NCBI GenBank assembly: GCA_039513195.1
Contig: JBCCRM010000019.1
Location: forward strand, 1-64,000
Reading direction: 5' to 3'
DNA length: 64,000 nucleotides
Origin: Thermohalobaculum sp039513195
GTDB taxonomy: Bacteria; Pseudomonadota; Alphaproteobacteria; Rhodobacterales; Rhodobacteraceae
Made by a program: the position numbers and the translations under genes. Below the pieces are notes generated by a model. It was not told the origin of the DNA, made no database searches, and saw only the letters and a list, made by a program, of their open reading frames with translations. This document shows positions 1 through 8,445 of the stretch, one piece after another. Numbering within the stretch: the stretch's first letter is position 1; every line of letters begins with the position of its first letter.

Positions 1-544
1 ACCGGGTGAACCGCCAGTTCCGCGTGCCCGCGCCGGATATGCTCTGGGTCAGTGACTTCACCTATGTCGCCACCTGGCCGGGTTCGTCCATGTCGCCTTC
101 TTCATCGACGCTTATGCCCGGCGGATCGTCGGCTGGCGCGTGAGCCGCACGGCCCACGCCGGCTTCGTTCTCGACGCGCTCGAGCAGCCCGTTCACCAAC
201 GGCGACCGGGCGCCGGCCTGGTGCACCATTCGGACCGCGGGTCTCAATACCTGTCCATCAAGGACGCAGAACGCCTTGCGGAGGCCGGCATCGAGCCTTC
301 CGTCGGCAGCGTCAGCGACAGCTACGACAATGCGCTGGCGGAGACGATCAACGGCCCGGTCAAGACGGAAGCCATCCATCGCCGCGGTCCCTGGCGCAGC
401 TTCGAGGCCGTCGAAGACGTCACCCTCGAATGGGTAGACTGGTCCAACAATCGCCGCCTCCTCGCGCCGATCGGCAACATCCCACCCGCAGAAGCAGAGG
501 CCGCCTACTACGCAGTACTGGAAGCTCGCGACGTGGCCGCGTAG
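1..544 (+). pseudogene. IS3-family transposase OrfB, 5' truncated by the window edge and frameshifted
   Basis: The fragment encodes the DDE integrase core of an IS3-type OrfB. The first catalytic Asp lies in WVSDFTYV (about 48-68), the second in HHSDRGSQY (about 225-251), and the third acidic residue in DNALAETING (about 325-355). The C-terminus WVDWSNNRRL...IPPAEAE is typical of the family. The reading frame changes near base 77: upstream codons read ...TYVATW in one frame, and the continuation (A)GFVHVAFFIDAYARRIVGW needs the next frame, which fits loss of a single G where TGG GCC is expected. The element is therefore probably not autonomous as read, although a sequencing error cannot be excluded. 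The stop at 542-544 lies 39 bp inside the predicted right end of the element. The upstream part (OrfA, left end) is outside the window. Confidence 0.85.
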
Positions 545-555
545 CTAAAGATCAT

Positions 556-583
556 CTGCCTCCGGCAAACTCGGCGCGGTTCA
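556..583. repeat. right terminal inverted repeat of the IS3-family element
   Basis: The complement begins TGAACCGCGCCGAGTTTGCC, which resembles IS3-family ends, and the top strand terminates in GGTTCA as expected for 5'-TG...CA-3' termini. The next base (584) resumes a reading frame that aligns with serine recombinases, so 583/584 is the inferred insertion junction. The left end and any target duplication lie outside the window. Confidence 0.7.
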
Positions 584-2122
584 GACACTGGCCTTTGCTC
601 TAGGGAGGCGCGCTGCCGCGAGTATGCATCCTTGCGTAGCTATGAGGTTGCGAAGGTCTTCACGGACGACGCCTCCGGCGGGCCAATCAATCGCCCCGGC
701 ATGCAGGCGATTCTCGGTTTCCTCCGCAAGAACCGGCGCGATACCCGTGTCGTCATCATCGATGATATCAGCCGACTAGCGCGCGGTATCCAACCACACC
801 TTGAGCTTCGCGCTGCAATCAGCAAGGCGGGTGGTCTTCTCGAATCTCCGACTTTGGAATTCAGCGAGGATAGTGACAGCCAACTGATCGAAAATCTTCT
901 TGCGAGCGTGTCCCAACACCAGCGTCAGAAGAACGGCGAGCAACCCCGCAATCGCATGCGTGCTCGTGCGATGAACGACTACTGGGTGTTTCAAGCTCCG
1001 GTCGGATACCGATTCGAGCGTATCAGCGGTCAGGGCAAAGTTCTTATGCCCGATGAACCGGTCGCCTCCATTCTGAAAGAAGCCCTTGAGGGCTATGCCA
1101 GTGAGCGCTTTGCAACCCAAGCAGAAGTGAAGCGCTTTCTCGAAACGAACGCGGAGTTTCCGACGACGCGAGATGGTGAAGTCACGAATCAACAAGTGAA
1201 CGACTTCCTCACCCAGCCGCTTTATGCGGGCCACCTCGAACTTCCGAGATGGGATATCTCGTTGCGCCCGGCCAAGCATGAGGGCCTGATTTCATTCGAG
1301 ACCTTCAAGACGATCCGAGACAAGCTTAACGGCAACGCGCGTGTCCCGGCGCGTAAGGACATCAATGAAGACTTTCCGCTTCGTGGGTTCGTTCTGTGCG
1401 GCTGCTGCGGCAAGCCGCTGACTGCCAACTGGTCGAAGGGCAAGGCTGCCCACTACCCCTATTACCTTTGCCGCCAGCGAGGCTGCGAGATGGCGGGCAA
1501 GTCCGTTCGACGTGAGGTGGTTGAGCATGAATTCGAAGAGCTGTTGAAGTCCCTTCGGCCCGCCCAAGAGCGGTTCTTGCTCGCAGCCTCACTCTTTCGC
1601 GATCTCTGGAATCAGCGAGCCGCGTCCATGAAGGCGCAGAGCCGGAGCATGAAAGCCGACGTCTTGCAGGTGGAACGCAAGATCGCCCAACTCATGGATC
1701 GCCTGCTCGATGAGGACAGCACGGCTGTGATCAGCGGCTACGAAAAGCGCATCGGCGATCTGGAAACGGAACGCATGATCCTCAAGGAGCGGATCGAGAA
1801 ATGCGGCACGCCACTTAAGACCTACGAGGAGACGTTCGAACACTCGATGATGTTTCTCGCAAACCCATGGAAATTATGGGAAAATGGATCAATTGAGCAT
1901 CGGCAAACCGTGCTGAAACTGGCATTTGCAGACCAGTTGGCATACTGCCGCGATTCGGGCTTTCGAGCACCAGAAATATCATTACCTTTCAGGGCATTAG
2001 AAGAAATTTGCAGTAGAAAATGTGAAATGGCGCACCGGGGAGGATTCGAACCCCCGACCCCCAGATTCGTAGTCTGGTGCTCTATCCAGCTGAGCTACCG
2101 GTGCAGAGTGTCATGCGTTTAG
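584..2122 (+). pseudogene. large serine recombinase, N-terminus removed by IS insertion
   Basis: Coding similarity starts exactly after the IS end (DTGLCSREARCREYA at 584-628), so an annotated TTG start at 632 would be artificial. Visible parts in order: the rest of the resolvase domain (DDISRLARG; ENLLASVSQHQR), the Recombinase domain (about 960-1330), a zinc-ribbon (CGCCGKPL...YYLCRQRGC, about 1395-1490) and a C-terminal coiled coil (about 1570-1830). The N-terminal motif holding the catalytic serine is missing, so the product should be inactive. The tail AHRGGFEPPTP is not a protein domain: it is the antisense reading of the tRNA-Arg gene at 2028-2104, and the original stop is unknown. The 1880-2020 stretch is AT-richer than neighbouring chromosomal genes. 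Likely the integrase of an island lying to the left. Confidence 0.85.
2028..2104 (-). tRNA. tRNA-Arg (anticodon ACG), CCA encoded
   Basis: The minus strand folds as a 77-nt cloverleaf. Acceptor arms GCACCGG (2098-2104) and CCGGTGC (2032-2038) pair perfectly, the D-arm contains AGCTCAGCTGGATAGAGC, the T-loop is GGTTCGAATCC, and CCA is encoded at 2028-2030. The anticodon loop CTACGAA between CCAGA/TCTGG gives ACG, read as ICG after TadA deamination in bacteria. The 3' end faces the truncated recombinase, the orientation expected when an integrative element uses the tRNA 3' end as its attachment site. Confidence 0.95.
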
Positions 2123-2322
2123 GCGCCGCGCGAGGGGATAGCCCTCGCCCCGGCGAAATGCAACCCGCGATTTGATCCGTTCCAAGCGGTGTCAGAGAAC
2201 AATGACCGCTGTGGCAGCGGCAAATCGGAGCTGCGACGTTGCAGTCTGGATAGCGTACCGGCAGCACCGCATCTAGTCGCCGATATCGGTATGCCCAAGG
2301 CCTAACCGGAGCCAACAGACCC

Positions 2323-3717
2323 TCATCCGACGGCCGGGAGGAGGATCCGAAACTCGGTGCCCTCGGTGGTGCTGTCCGCCAACTCCAGACGGCCGCCATG
2401 CCCGCGAACGAGATCCTGCGCAATCGCCAGGCCGAGCCCAGTCCCGCCCTGACGCGCGCCGCCGCGAAACGCCTCGAACAGGTGTTCCCGCGCCTTCAGG
2501 GGCATGCCCGGACCATCATCGACAACGCTGATCACCTCCTGGTCCCGCGCCCGGGCGTGGTCGATGCGGATTTCGCCCGGTTCCCGGGTCGACCGGATGG
2601 CCTCCTCCGCATTCCGGATCAAGTTCGCAAGGACCCGATAGAGCTGCTCGGGATCGGCGGAGATCTCGACGCTTTCCGGCACCATCACCTTGCATCGGAC
2701 TTGTCCGCTGTCATGGGTCAGACCCATTCCCTCGGCCACATCGCGGGCGAGGGGCGCGAGGCGGATCTTCCGAAGTTCCGGCGCCCGTTCCTCCGCTCGC
2801 CCGAAGTCGAGGGTGCCTTGGCAAAGCCTGATCGCCCGGTCGAGCGAAACGACCAGCTTGGGCAGCACCCGCGCGACCGTCGGATCGGAGGACATCTCCA
2901 ACCTGTCGACCATCATCTGGCCGGTCGCAAGCATGTTGCGTAGATCGTGGCTGATTTTCGCCAGTGCTTCGCCGAGGCTCGCGAGACGGCTCCGCTCCCG
3001 GAGCGCAGTCAGCACATCGCGCTGCATCGCGGCCACGGCGCGCTCGGCCTCCGCCACCTCGCCGAGCCGGCTGGACGGGACCATCACCCGGCTCGGATCC
3101 TCGGGGTTTTCCCGGAATTCGGTAACATTCTCTATTACATGCAGGATTGGCGATACCACGATAGCCCGGACCAGGATGTAGACAAAGGCCGCCGTGATCA
3201 GCGAGATGATCAGGCTCAATCGGAAAATCCGCCAGCCATAGCTCAGCATCGCCTCGCGCAGCGGATCGCTGTCGAGCGTGACCTCGACCTGTTCGAAATC
3301 CCCGCCACTCGGTGCGCCGACGATGCGCATGACAACCTTGTCGGGATAAGCGAAGAGGCATTGCATGGCATCGCGCATTTCGCTGACCAGGGTGCCGTAG
3401 CGCAAATCGAAGCTCACGAACACTTGGTCGAGGCGCTCCGAACTCAGCACAGGCACGCGGACGCCATCTTGCTTCACGACGATGTTGAGCACCCCCGCCT
3501 GGGACAGCATCTCCGCCTCGAGATACTCGGGCACCATATCTTGTGGAGCGGTCATCACGGTAAGCGCCGCGATCTGGGCGCGCACGATGCGCTCCTGAAG
3601 ATAATCAAGCCGGAAGCGAGAAACCGAGGGCACGAAGATCGCAACCTCGACGATCATGACAACCAGAACAGTCAAGATCAGCAGCCGCCCAGACAGACCG
3701 CTGAACAGCTTAAGCAT
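2323..3717 (-). CDS. membrane sensor histidine kinase
   Basis: 464 aa. A TM helix at about residues 9-31, a periplasmic sensor region (about 32-165), a second TM helix (about 166-190) and a HAMP-like linker precede the kinase core. The H-box SHDLRNML places the phospho-accepting His near residue 257. ATP-binding boxes follow: N (NLIRNAEEAI), G1 (DDGPGMP) and G2 (GGTGLGLAIAQDLVRGHGG). The protein should autophosphorylate in response to an envelope signal and pass the phosphate to a response regulator. No response regulator lies next to it in the window, so it is an orphan here and its partner and signal are unknown. It is transcribed divergently from nothing nearby and lies downstream of the oxidoreductase gene on the same strand, 37 bp away. 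Confidence 0.9.
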   Translation of the reverse strand: MLKLFSGLSGRLLILTVLVVMIVEVAIFVPSVSRFRLDYLQERIVRAQIAALTVMTAPQDMVPEYLEAEMLSQAGVLNIVVKQDGVRVPVLSSERLDQVFVSFDLRYGTLVSEMRDAMQCLFAYPDKVVMRIVGAPSGGDFEQVEVTLDSDPLREAMLSYGWRIFRLSLIISLITAAFVYILVRAIVVSPILHVIENVTEFRENPEDPSRVMVPSSRLGEVAEAERAVAAMQRDVLTALRERSRLASLGEALAKISHDLRNMLATGQMMVDRLEMSSDPTVARVLPKLVVSLDRAIRLCQGTLDFGRAEERAPELRKIRLAPLARDVAEGMGLTHDSGQVRCKVMVPESVEISADPEQLYRVLANLIRNAEEAIRSTREPGEIRIDHARARDQEVISVVDDGPGMPLKAREHLFEAFRGGARQGGTGLGLAIAQDLVRGHGGRLELADSTTEGTEFRILLPAVG

Positions 3718-3754
3718 GCAGGCGCTCGATCATCTCTCTTCCCGGGAGAATAGA

Positions 3755-5182
3755 TTACCCCAGGCGCGCGAGAAACCGTATCACTTTCTTGACAAGCGAA
3801 CTCTGAAAAAGCCGTGGCGCGAAATAGGCGCCAGCGACCCGTTTCGAGACTTCGCCATAGGTTGGATAGGGTGCGACGAAGCCGGCGACGGCAGCGACCT
3901 TCAGGCGCTTCGAGATGGCCAGCGCCCAAAGCCCGATCAGGTCCCCGGCACTGGGCCCGACAATGGAAACGCCGTGTATCTGCCCGCGGGAACAGGCGAC
4001 CATCTTGATCAGGCCATCAGTCTCTCGTTCCGCCTGGCCGCGGTCGTTGTCCGCGAATTTGAACCGGTGCACCTCGATCTTGTCACCGAATTGCTGGCGA
4101 GCCTGCACCTCGGTTAAGCCAACATGCGCGATTTCAGGATCGGTGTAAGTCGCCCAGGGCACATGCTTGGTGTTGGCGGCCGAGACTGGCAGGCGAAACA
4201 GGGCGTTGCGGACGACAAGACCCGCATGCCAGCCCGCGACATGGGTGAATTGCAACCCGCCGGCAACATCGCCGATGGCATAGACCTTGCGGTTGGTTGT
4301 CGAACGGAGGCCCTTGTCGACCGTGACGCCCTTGGCCGTATAGGCGATGCTCGCCTTCTCCAGATCCAGGCCGTCGACATTCGCCTTGCGCCCGACCGCC
4401 ACCAGCAAATGGGTGCCGGCCACCTGCTCGCCGCCTTCGAGCGTCGCGGTGATGGTGCCGGTCTGGCCGCCGACCTCAACGACCTTGGTGCCTTCCCGGA
4501 TCTCGATCCCCTCGCCGCGCAGCCGGGCAAGCGCCACCTCCGCCACCTCCGGATCGTCTTTGGCGAGCGCCCGCGCCGCCTCCAGGACCACGACCTCGGA
4601 GCCGAGGCGCCGATGCGCCTGCGCCATTTCGAGGCCGATCGGACCGCCGCCAATGACCAAGAGCTTGTCGGGGCGGATCCGATTCTCCCAAAGCGTTTCA
4701 TTGGTCAGGTGGGGGGTGTCCGACAGGCCCGGGATCGGAGGCACGAAGGGCGAGGAGCCGGTCGAGATGATCACCCGGCGCGCCTTGACCCGGTGCTCAC
4801 CCGCCTCGACCTCGGTTGGCCCAACGAATTTGCCCCAAGCCTGGATCACGCGGACGCCCAGGCCCTCGAACCGCTCGACACTGTCATGGGGTGCGATGGC
4901 ATCGATGGCGTGCTGGACATGACCCATGGCCGCGGCATAGTCGATCTCGGGCTCGTGCTCGGCCACGCCGAACGGACCGGAATGGCGGTGCGCATGGGCT
5001 TTCTTGCCGGCTGCGATCAGGGCCTTAGACGGCACGCAGCCGTAATTCAGGCAATCGCCCCCCATCTTGCCGCCCTCGATCAGCGTGACCGTGGCGCCCA
5101 TCTGCACCGCGCCGGCGGCGACCGAGAGGCCGCCCGACCCCGCGCCCAGAATACAGAGATCCGTTGTGATCGTCCCGGCCAT
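3755..5182 (-). CDS. FAD/NAD(P) disulfide oxidoreductase (mercuric reductase / lipoamide dehydrogenase-like)
   Basis: 475 aa from the ATG at 5182, preceded by AGGAGG six bases upstream; a possible GTG at 5197 would be part of that ribosome-binding site, so the shorter start is preferred. The N-terminal FAD fold has LGAGSGGLSVAAGA, followed by the redox pair in GGDCLNYGCVPSK (two Cys separated by four residues). The NAD(P) fold has VIGGGPIGLEMA, the second FAD motif is YAIGDVAG, and the C-terminal dimerisation domain follows. The usual C-terminal His-Glu pair of lipoamide dehydrogenases is not evident, so this is not a housekeeping Lpd. It follows the TVP38-type gene with the stop overlapping the SD region, indicating one transcript. 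The substrate is unknown; no mer genes are nearby. Confidence 0.88.
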   Translation of the reverse strand: MAGTITTDLCILGAGSGGLSVAAGAVQMGATVTLIEGGKMGGDCLNYGCVPSKALIAAGKKAHAHRHSGPFGVAEHEPEIDYAAAMGHVQHAIDAIAPHDSVERFEGLGVRVIQAWGKFVGPTEVEAGEHRVKARRVIISTGSSPFVPPIPGLSDTPHLTNETLWENRIRPDKLLVIGGGPIGLEMAQAHRRLGSEVVVLEAARALAKDDPEVAEVALARLRGEGIEIREGTKVVEVGGQTGTITATLEGGEQVAGTHLLVAVGRKANVDGLDLEKASIAYTAKGVTVDKGLRSTTNRKVYAIGDVAGGLQFTHVAGWHAGLVVRNALFRLPVSAANTKHVPWATYTDPEIAHVGLTEVQARQQFGDKIEVHRFKFADNDRGQAERETDGLIKMVACSRGQIHGVSIVGPSAGDLIGLWALAISKRLKVAAVAGFVAPYPTYGEVSKRVAGAYFAPRLFQSSLVKKVIRFLARLG

Positions 5183-5193
5183 TGGAAGCCTCC

Positions 5194-5928
5194 TCACGCC
5201 GCGCGGCCGCGGATTTTCTTGATCAACAGTGGCAGCGCCGCCAGTGCCGCCAGGGCGAGCAGCGGGCCGAGTACAGCGGGCGAGAAGATGATCGAGAGAT
5301 CCGGCGTCTCGCCCTGGTCCAGAAGCTCGCCCAGCCCTGCACCGATGGAGGCGAAGACCGCCGTGCCCGGGATAATGCCGACCAAGGTCGTCCAGGTGAA
5401 ATTGCCAAGCTTCACACCTAGAAACGCGGGCGCAAGATTGGCGATGAAGAAGGGCACAGCAGGCACCAGTCGCATCATCAGCAGGTAGCTCACCTCGCCC
5501 TCGCGAAATCCGCTCTCGAGCTTCGTGAGCCAGGGTCCAGCCTTCTCGCGCAGAAGGCTACCGAGCGATGTGCGGGCGGCGAGGAAGATCAGAACTGCGC
5601 CGATGGTTGCGGCCACAACGGTCATCAACGTGTTCGGCACCAGTCCAAACAAAAAGCCGCCGCCGATGGTTAGCCACACTGCGCCGGGCACCGAGAAGGC
5701 GACCGCCAGGACGTAAAACGCCATGTAAGTCAGTGCAGCCATGGCCCAATTCTGGTCGCGCCAGCCGACCAGCACCTCGCGGTTGTCGGCAAGCGTTTGA
5801 AAGCTCAGATAGTCGCCGGCAAAGAAAAGCGCGGCGAGCGCCCCGGCACCGATCACTGCAATCGGCAGAAATCGGGCCGGACCAGAGCGCTTGGTGCCGG
5901 TGGTCGATGTCTCCTCGTCGCCGTCCAT
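5194..5928 (-). CDS. TVP38/TMEM64 (DedA superfamily) inner-membrane protein
   Basis: 244 aa from the ATG at 5928, which has GAGGAGG five bases upstream; the frame is open further upstream to 6045 without support. Five or six hydrophobic helices are visible, and the central region carries the family signature: GGGFLFG, then LMMRLVPAVPFFIANLAPAF (Arg-Leu-x-Pro re-entrant loop) and GTAVFASIGAGLGEL. DedA-type proteins are implicated in membrane lipid and envelope homeostasis; no substrate can be read from sequence. Its stop codon is immediately followed by the ribosome-binding site of the oxidoreductase gene, so the two are probably co-translated. This pairing of TVP38-like proteins with a pyridine nucleotide-disulfide oxidoreductase is seen in other bacteria, but its purpose is not established. 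Confidence 0.88.
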   Translation of the reverse strand: MDGDEETSTTGTKRSGPARFLPIAVIGAGALAALFFAGDYLSFQTLADNREVLVGWRDQNWAMAALTYMAFYVLAVAFSVPGAVWLTIGGGFLFGLVPNTLMTVVAATIGAVLIFLAARTSLGSLLREKAGPWLTKLESGFREGEVSYLLMMRLVPAVPFFIANLAPAFLGVKLGNFTWTTLVGIIPGTAVFASIGAGLGELLDQGETPDLSIIFSPAVLGPLLALAALAALPLLIKKIRGRAA

Positions 5929-6047
5929 GGCGTCCTCCTCGATCGGCAAAGCCTGTCGCGGCGCAATATCGCGATTGAGCCGCCGCGGAACCACCCTTCT
6001 CACGCGGGGTTGATCCAGGGTGCGCTGCATGAAACATTCTCGCAATG

Positions 6048-6076
6048 TTGACAGGGGCGTAGCCTCGCGATATTCG
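6048..6076 (+). promoter_or_regulatory. predicted sigma-70 promoter for rpmH-rnpA-yidD
   Basis: A perfect TTGACA (6048-6053) is followed after 17 bp by TATTCG (6071-6076), about 85 bp upstream of rpmH. No better candidate was seen in the divergent gap between the TVP38-like gene and rpmH. Prediction only. Confidence 0.5.
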
Positions 6077-6159
6077 CCGCTGTCTTGTGGACGTGGAGAG
6101 GGCGCCGCTTCGCCCCAGACCCAGGGCCGCCATCAAGATGATCGAGAGCGAGACACGCC

Positions 6160-6294
6160 ATGAAACGCACTTATCAGCCGAGCCGGCTGGTCCGCAAACG
6201 CCGCCACGGTTTTCGCGCCAGGATGGCAACAAAGAACGGTCGAAAGGTTCTAGCGCGCCGGCGAAAACTGGGGCGGAAGCGTCTGTCCGCATAA
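6160..6294 (+). CDS. rpmH: 50S ribosomal protein L34
   Basis: 44 codons starting MKRTYQPSRLVRKRRHGF and ending GRKRLSA, full length for L34. The protein is very basic and binds 23S rRNA in the large subunit. It is the first gene of the conserved rpmH-rnpA-yidD group and begins about 85 bp after a good promoter. It is shorter than most ORF-calling cut-offs and overlaps a longer upstream extension of the rnpA frame, which is not coding. Confidence 0.98.
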   Translation: MKRTYQPSRLVRKRRHGFRARMATKNGRKVLARRRKLGRKRLSA

Positions 6295-6320
6295 GGGACG
6301 GGACCGAGAGCGTAGTGATC

Positions 6321-6701
6321 ATGGGCTCGCCGCCTCTAACGCTGGTAAAGAGACGGGATTTCTTGGCCTGCGCTGCGGGAACGAAGGCGCATCTTCCTGC
6401 CTTTACATTGCAAGCCCGCCAACGAAATGGCGCAGAGCCTGCTGGCAGTCTGCGTGTCGGCTACACATGCTCGAAAAAGCTAGGCAACGCAGTGGCGCGC
6501 AACCGGGCGAAGAGGCGGCTGCGTGAGGCGGCACGGGCGGTGCTCCCGCTACTCGGTCGGCCAGGCTGGGACTATGTTCTTGTCGGGCGCCCCGGTGAAA
6601 CGGCGGCGAGGGCGTTCCCCGCCATGATCGAGGATCTGCGTCGCGCGGTCGATCTCGTTCACAAGCCGGGCAAACGCTCCAACAAAGGTGCCCGGGGATG
6701 A
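6321..6701 (+). CDS. rnpA: ribonuclease P protein component
   Basis: 126 aa from ATG 6321 (a GTG at 6315 is possible). The family signature is clear: LRVGYTCSKKLGNAVARNRAKRRLREAAR, with the basic RNR motif that contacts RNase P RNA, and the usual C-terminal YVLVGRPG. The protein assists the catalytic RNA in maturing tRNA 5' ends; the RNA gene itself (rnpB) is at 60812-61206 in this window. Follows rpmH by 26 bp and overlaps yidD by four bases (ATGA). Confidence 0.96.
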   Translation: MGSPPLTLVKRRDFLACAAGTKAHLPAFTLQARQRNGAEPAGSLRVGYTCSKKLGNAVARNRAKRRLREAARAVLPLLGRPGWDYVLVGRPGETAARAFPAMIEDLRRAVDLVHKPGKRSNKGARG

Positions 6702-7015
6702 CACCGCTCGCCTGGGTGATCTCGGTTCCCGTACGCGCCTATCGCCTTGTCTTCAGCCCGTGGGTGGGAATGCATTGCCGCTATCAGCCGACCTGTTCGG
6801 CCTATGCGCTGGAGGCGCTGGCGCAGCATGGCGCGCTTAAGGGCGGCTGGCTGACCTTGCGGCGCCTGGCCCGCTGCCATCCGCTGGCACCCTGGGGCCA
6901 TGATCCGGTCCCGCCTGCCCCGCGCGGCCCGAGGCCCGCCCCCCCCCCCAAAACCCGCGTCCCGTCGCACCGATGCGTTAGCCCCCATGCCTCGGGCCGC
7001 GCGGGCGGGCCCTGA
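6698..7015 (+). CDS. yidD: membrane protein insertion efficiency factor YidD
   Basis: 105 aa. The conserved part is residues 1-74: amphipathic N-terminus (PVRAYRLVFSPWVG), then CRYQPTCSAYALEALAQHG, KGGWLTLRRLARCHP and GHDPVP. YidD is a small peripheral membrane protein that assists YidC-dependent insertion. Translation is coupled to rnpA through an ATGA overlap. From about residue 75 the frame runs entirely through the palindromic element at 6920-7004, so the last 30 residues, including the poly-Pro run made by an 11-C tract, are probably repeat-derived. Normally yidC follows directly; here about 1.4 kb separates them. Confidence 0.93.
   Translation: MTPLAWVISVPVRAYRLVFSPWVGMHCRYQPTCSAYALEALAQHGALKGGWLTLRRLARCHPLAPWGHDPVPPAPRGPRPAPPPKTRVPSHRCVSPHASGRAGGP
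6920..7004 (-). repeat. palindromic element copy 1 (85 bp)
   Basis: Perfect 16-bp arms CCGCGCGGCCCGAGGC (6920-6935) and its reverse complement (6989-7004). Read on the minus strand it has the family core: CCGAGGC, ATGGGGGC, a variable middle, then a G-run, GGGCGGGCCTCGG. The G-run is an 11-base C homopolymer on the plus strand (6939-6949). It lies in the 3' end of the yidD frame. Confidence 0.85.
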
Positions 7016-8262
7016 TTGCGTCCGCTTGCCTTACGGTCCTTTCACAGGCAAGAGAGCGTCATCGCCGAGGTGATAGACGATCAGATTCCGCAGCGGCTTT
7101 GCGCCGAGGCACCTAGGGCGCTGGAGTTCCCTACGCTGCGCAATCGGATCCTGCCGGAGACCCACACGACGATCCGGAACTCCGGCGGAGACTGACCCCA
7201 GTCGATCTGATCGCCTGTCATCTAAGCCAGGGGCGCCCCGAGTTTCCGCAGGCGTTCCGCTGGAGTGTTGACCGTATCGACATCCGCCGACAGGACCAAA
7301 GGCCGCAAGACCTATTCGTTGGTGGCCGGCAAGGCACCCTCGGCGAAGACTTCCAACCGCCTTTGTTCCCAACTGCGCGGCGGGCATCTCCACCGCATTT
7401 CGCGGGAGGAGGGTTGAGAGGCGGCGGTGCTCGGCCATCACCGGGACGCGGCGCCGAAGACCCTCCTCCTCAACCTCTTCCATAGCGGGCCGCTGGCCGC
7501 GACGCCGCCGAAACCAGTCAACGGAGACGTCGAACTCTTCGTGCTGCGCCTGCTCGCCTTGGTCGGGGAGGTCGACTGCGGTCCCGGCGCCGAGGCGACA
7601 GAGTTCCCGATCATAGCCGGCGATCTCTGCAGCGAGCGGGACTGGCCATAGCGGGCGCCCGGGGAGCCGATGCCCGACGAGTGGCAACGTCGCACCCTCG
7701 ACCGCAAGGGTGTGATGTTCCGAGCGCTGACCAATCTGCGCTCCTCCGATCCCACCGATGCGGGTGTTTTCGACTTCGCGGGTCTGATTATTCAAACGGA
7801 CACCGACGAGACCGTGGACAACACAGTACTCGTTTAGGGAGACAAGGCGGGAGACCATCCTCCCGCTGATGGCCCTGACCGCGACCGGCACGTGGGACGC
7901 GGCAAACAAGGCAAGCGGGCGTCTTCCCGTGCAGGATCCTGCACGGCTCGGACCAAGATCTCGACCATTTGGCTGTCGACTGCACGCCGCCGCCGGCTTT
8001 GGATAGGGTCGGTGAAAAGGCGTCGGAGGCATTGAGCGCAAATCCTTATTCTGGCTGCAGTGACGTGTTCCTGGTGCCCTCCCTCCCGTTGGCGGAAATC
8101 ACCGGCTACGACCATGACAACCGGGACGACCCGTCTTTCGAGGTTGTGGCACGGATCGATGCGCCTGCTGACCCTTGGTGGAAACTCTGGCGACATCTTT
8201 GCGCCTATCCGCGGGTCCTGGCCGCGGGACCGGTTCGGGCAGCTACGTTGGCCGCCCTGCAC
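7016..8262. other. unidentified, probably decayed segment between yidD and yidC
   Basis: About 1.25 kb with no convincing intact gene. In one plus-strand frame two stretches look like former protein (about 7427-7651 and 7672-7836, separated by a stop), including GVMFRALTNLRSSDP and DFAGLIIQTDTDETVDNTVLV, but I could not assign a family. A long open frame on the minus strand (7031-8041) has no recognisable domain and looks like the stop-poor antisense shadow of G+C-rich DNA. Base composition and runs of conserved-looking residues broken by stops suggest one or more degraded genes. The segment is bracketed by inverted copies 1 and 2 of the palindromic element. Confidence 0.5.
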
Positions 8263-8348
8263 GCCGCGGGGCCGAGGCTTGTGGGCAGCCTCGCCGGTGC
8301 AGCCTGGCGCGGACTTCGCCGGGGTGGGCGGGGCCTCGGCCCCGCGGC
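8263..8348 (+). repeat. palindromic element copy 2 (86 bp)
   Basis: Perfect 16-bp arms GCCGCGGGGCCGAGGC (8263-8278) and its reverse complement (8333-8348), which extend one further base pair. The interior matches copy 5 closely: GTGGGCAGCCTCG, CGGTGCA, GCGCGG, then GGGTGGGCGGGGCC. It lies 98 bp upstream of yidC. Confidence 0.85.
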
Positions 8349-8445
8349 GCGCCGCCCCAACCAGCTCGAGAACCCGTCAAACCCCTTGACGCATAAGGCG
8401 GAGGATAGTTGAACCCGAAGCTCCGGCGGAGGAGTGGAGCGCGCG

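Noticed and set aside
52..603. 183-aa ORF across the IS3 fragment
   Set aside because: Wrong frame for the conserved transposase motifs, which lie in another frame before and after base 77.
7031..8041. 336-aa minus-strand ORF between yidD and yidC
   Set aside because: No recognisable domain or ribosome-binding site and Arg/Gly/Pro-rich shadow composition; listed only as part of an unidentified decayed segment.
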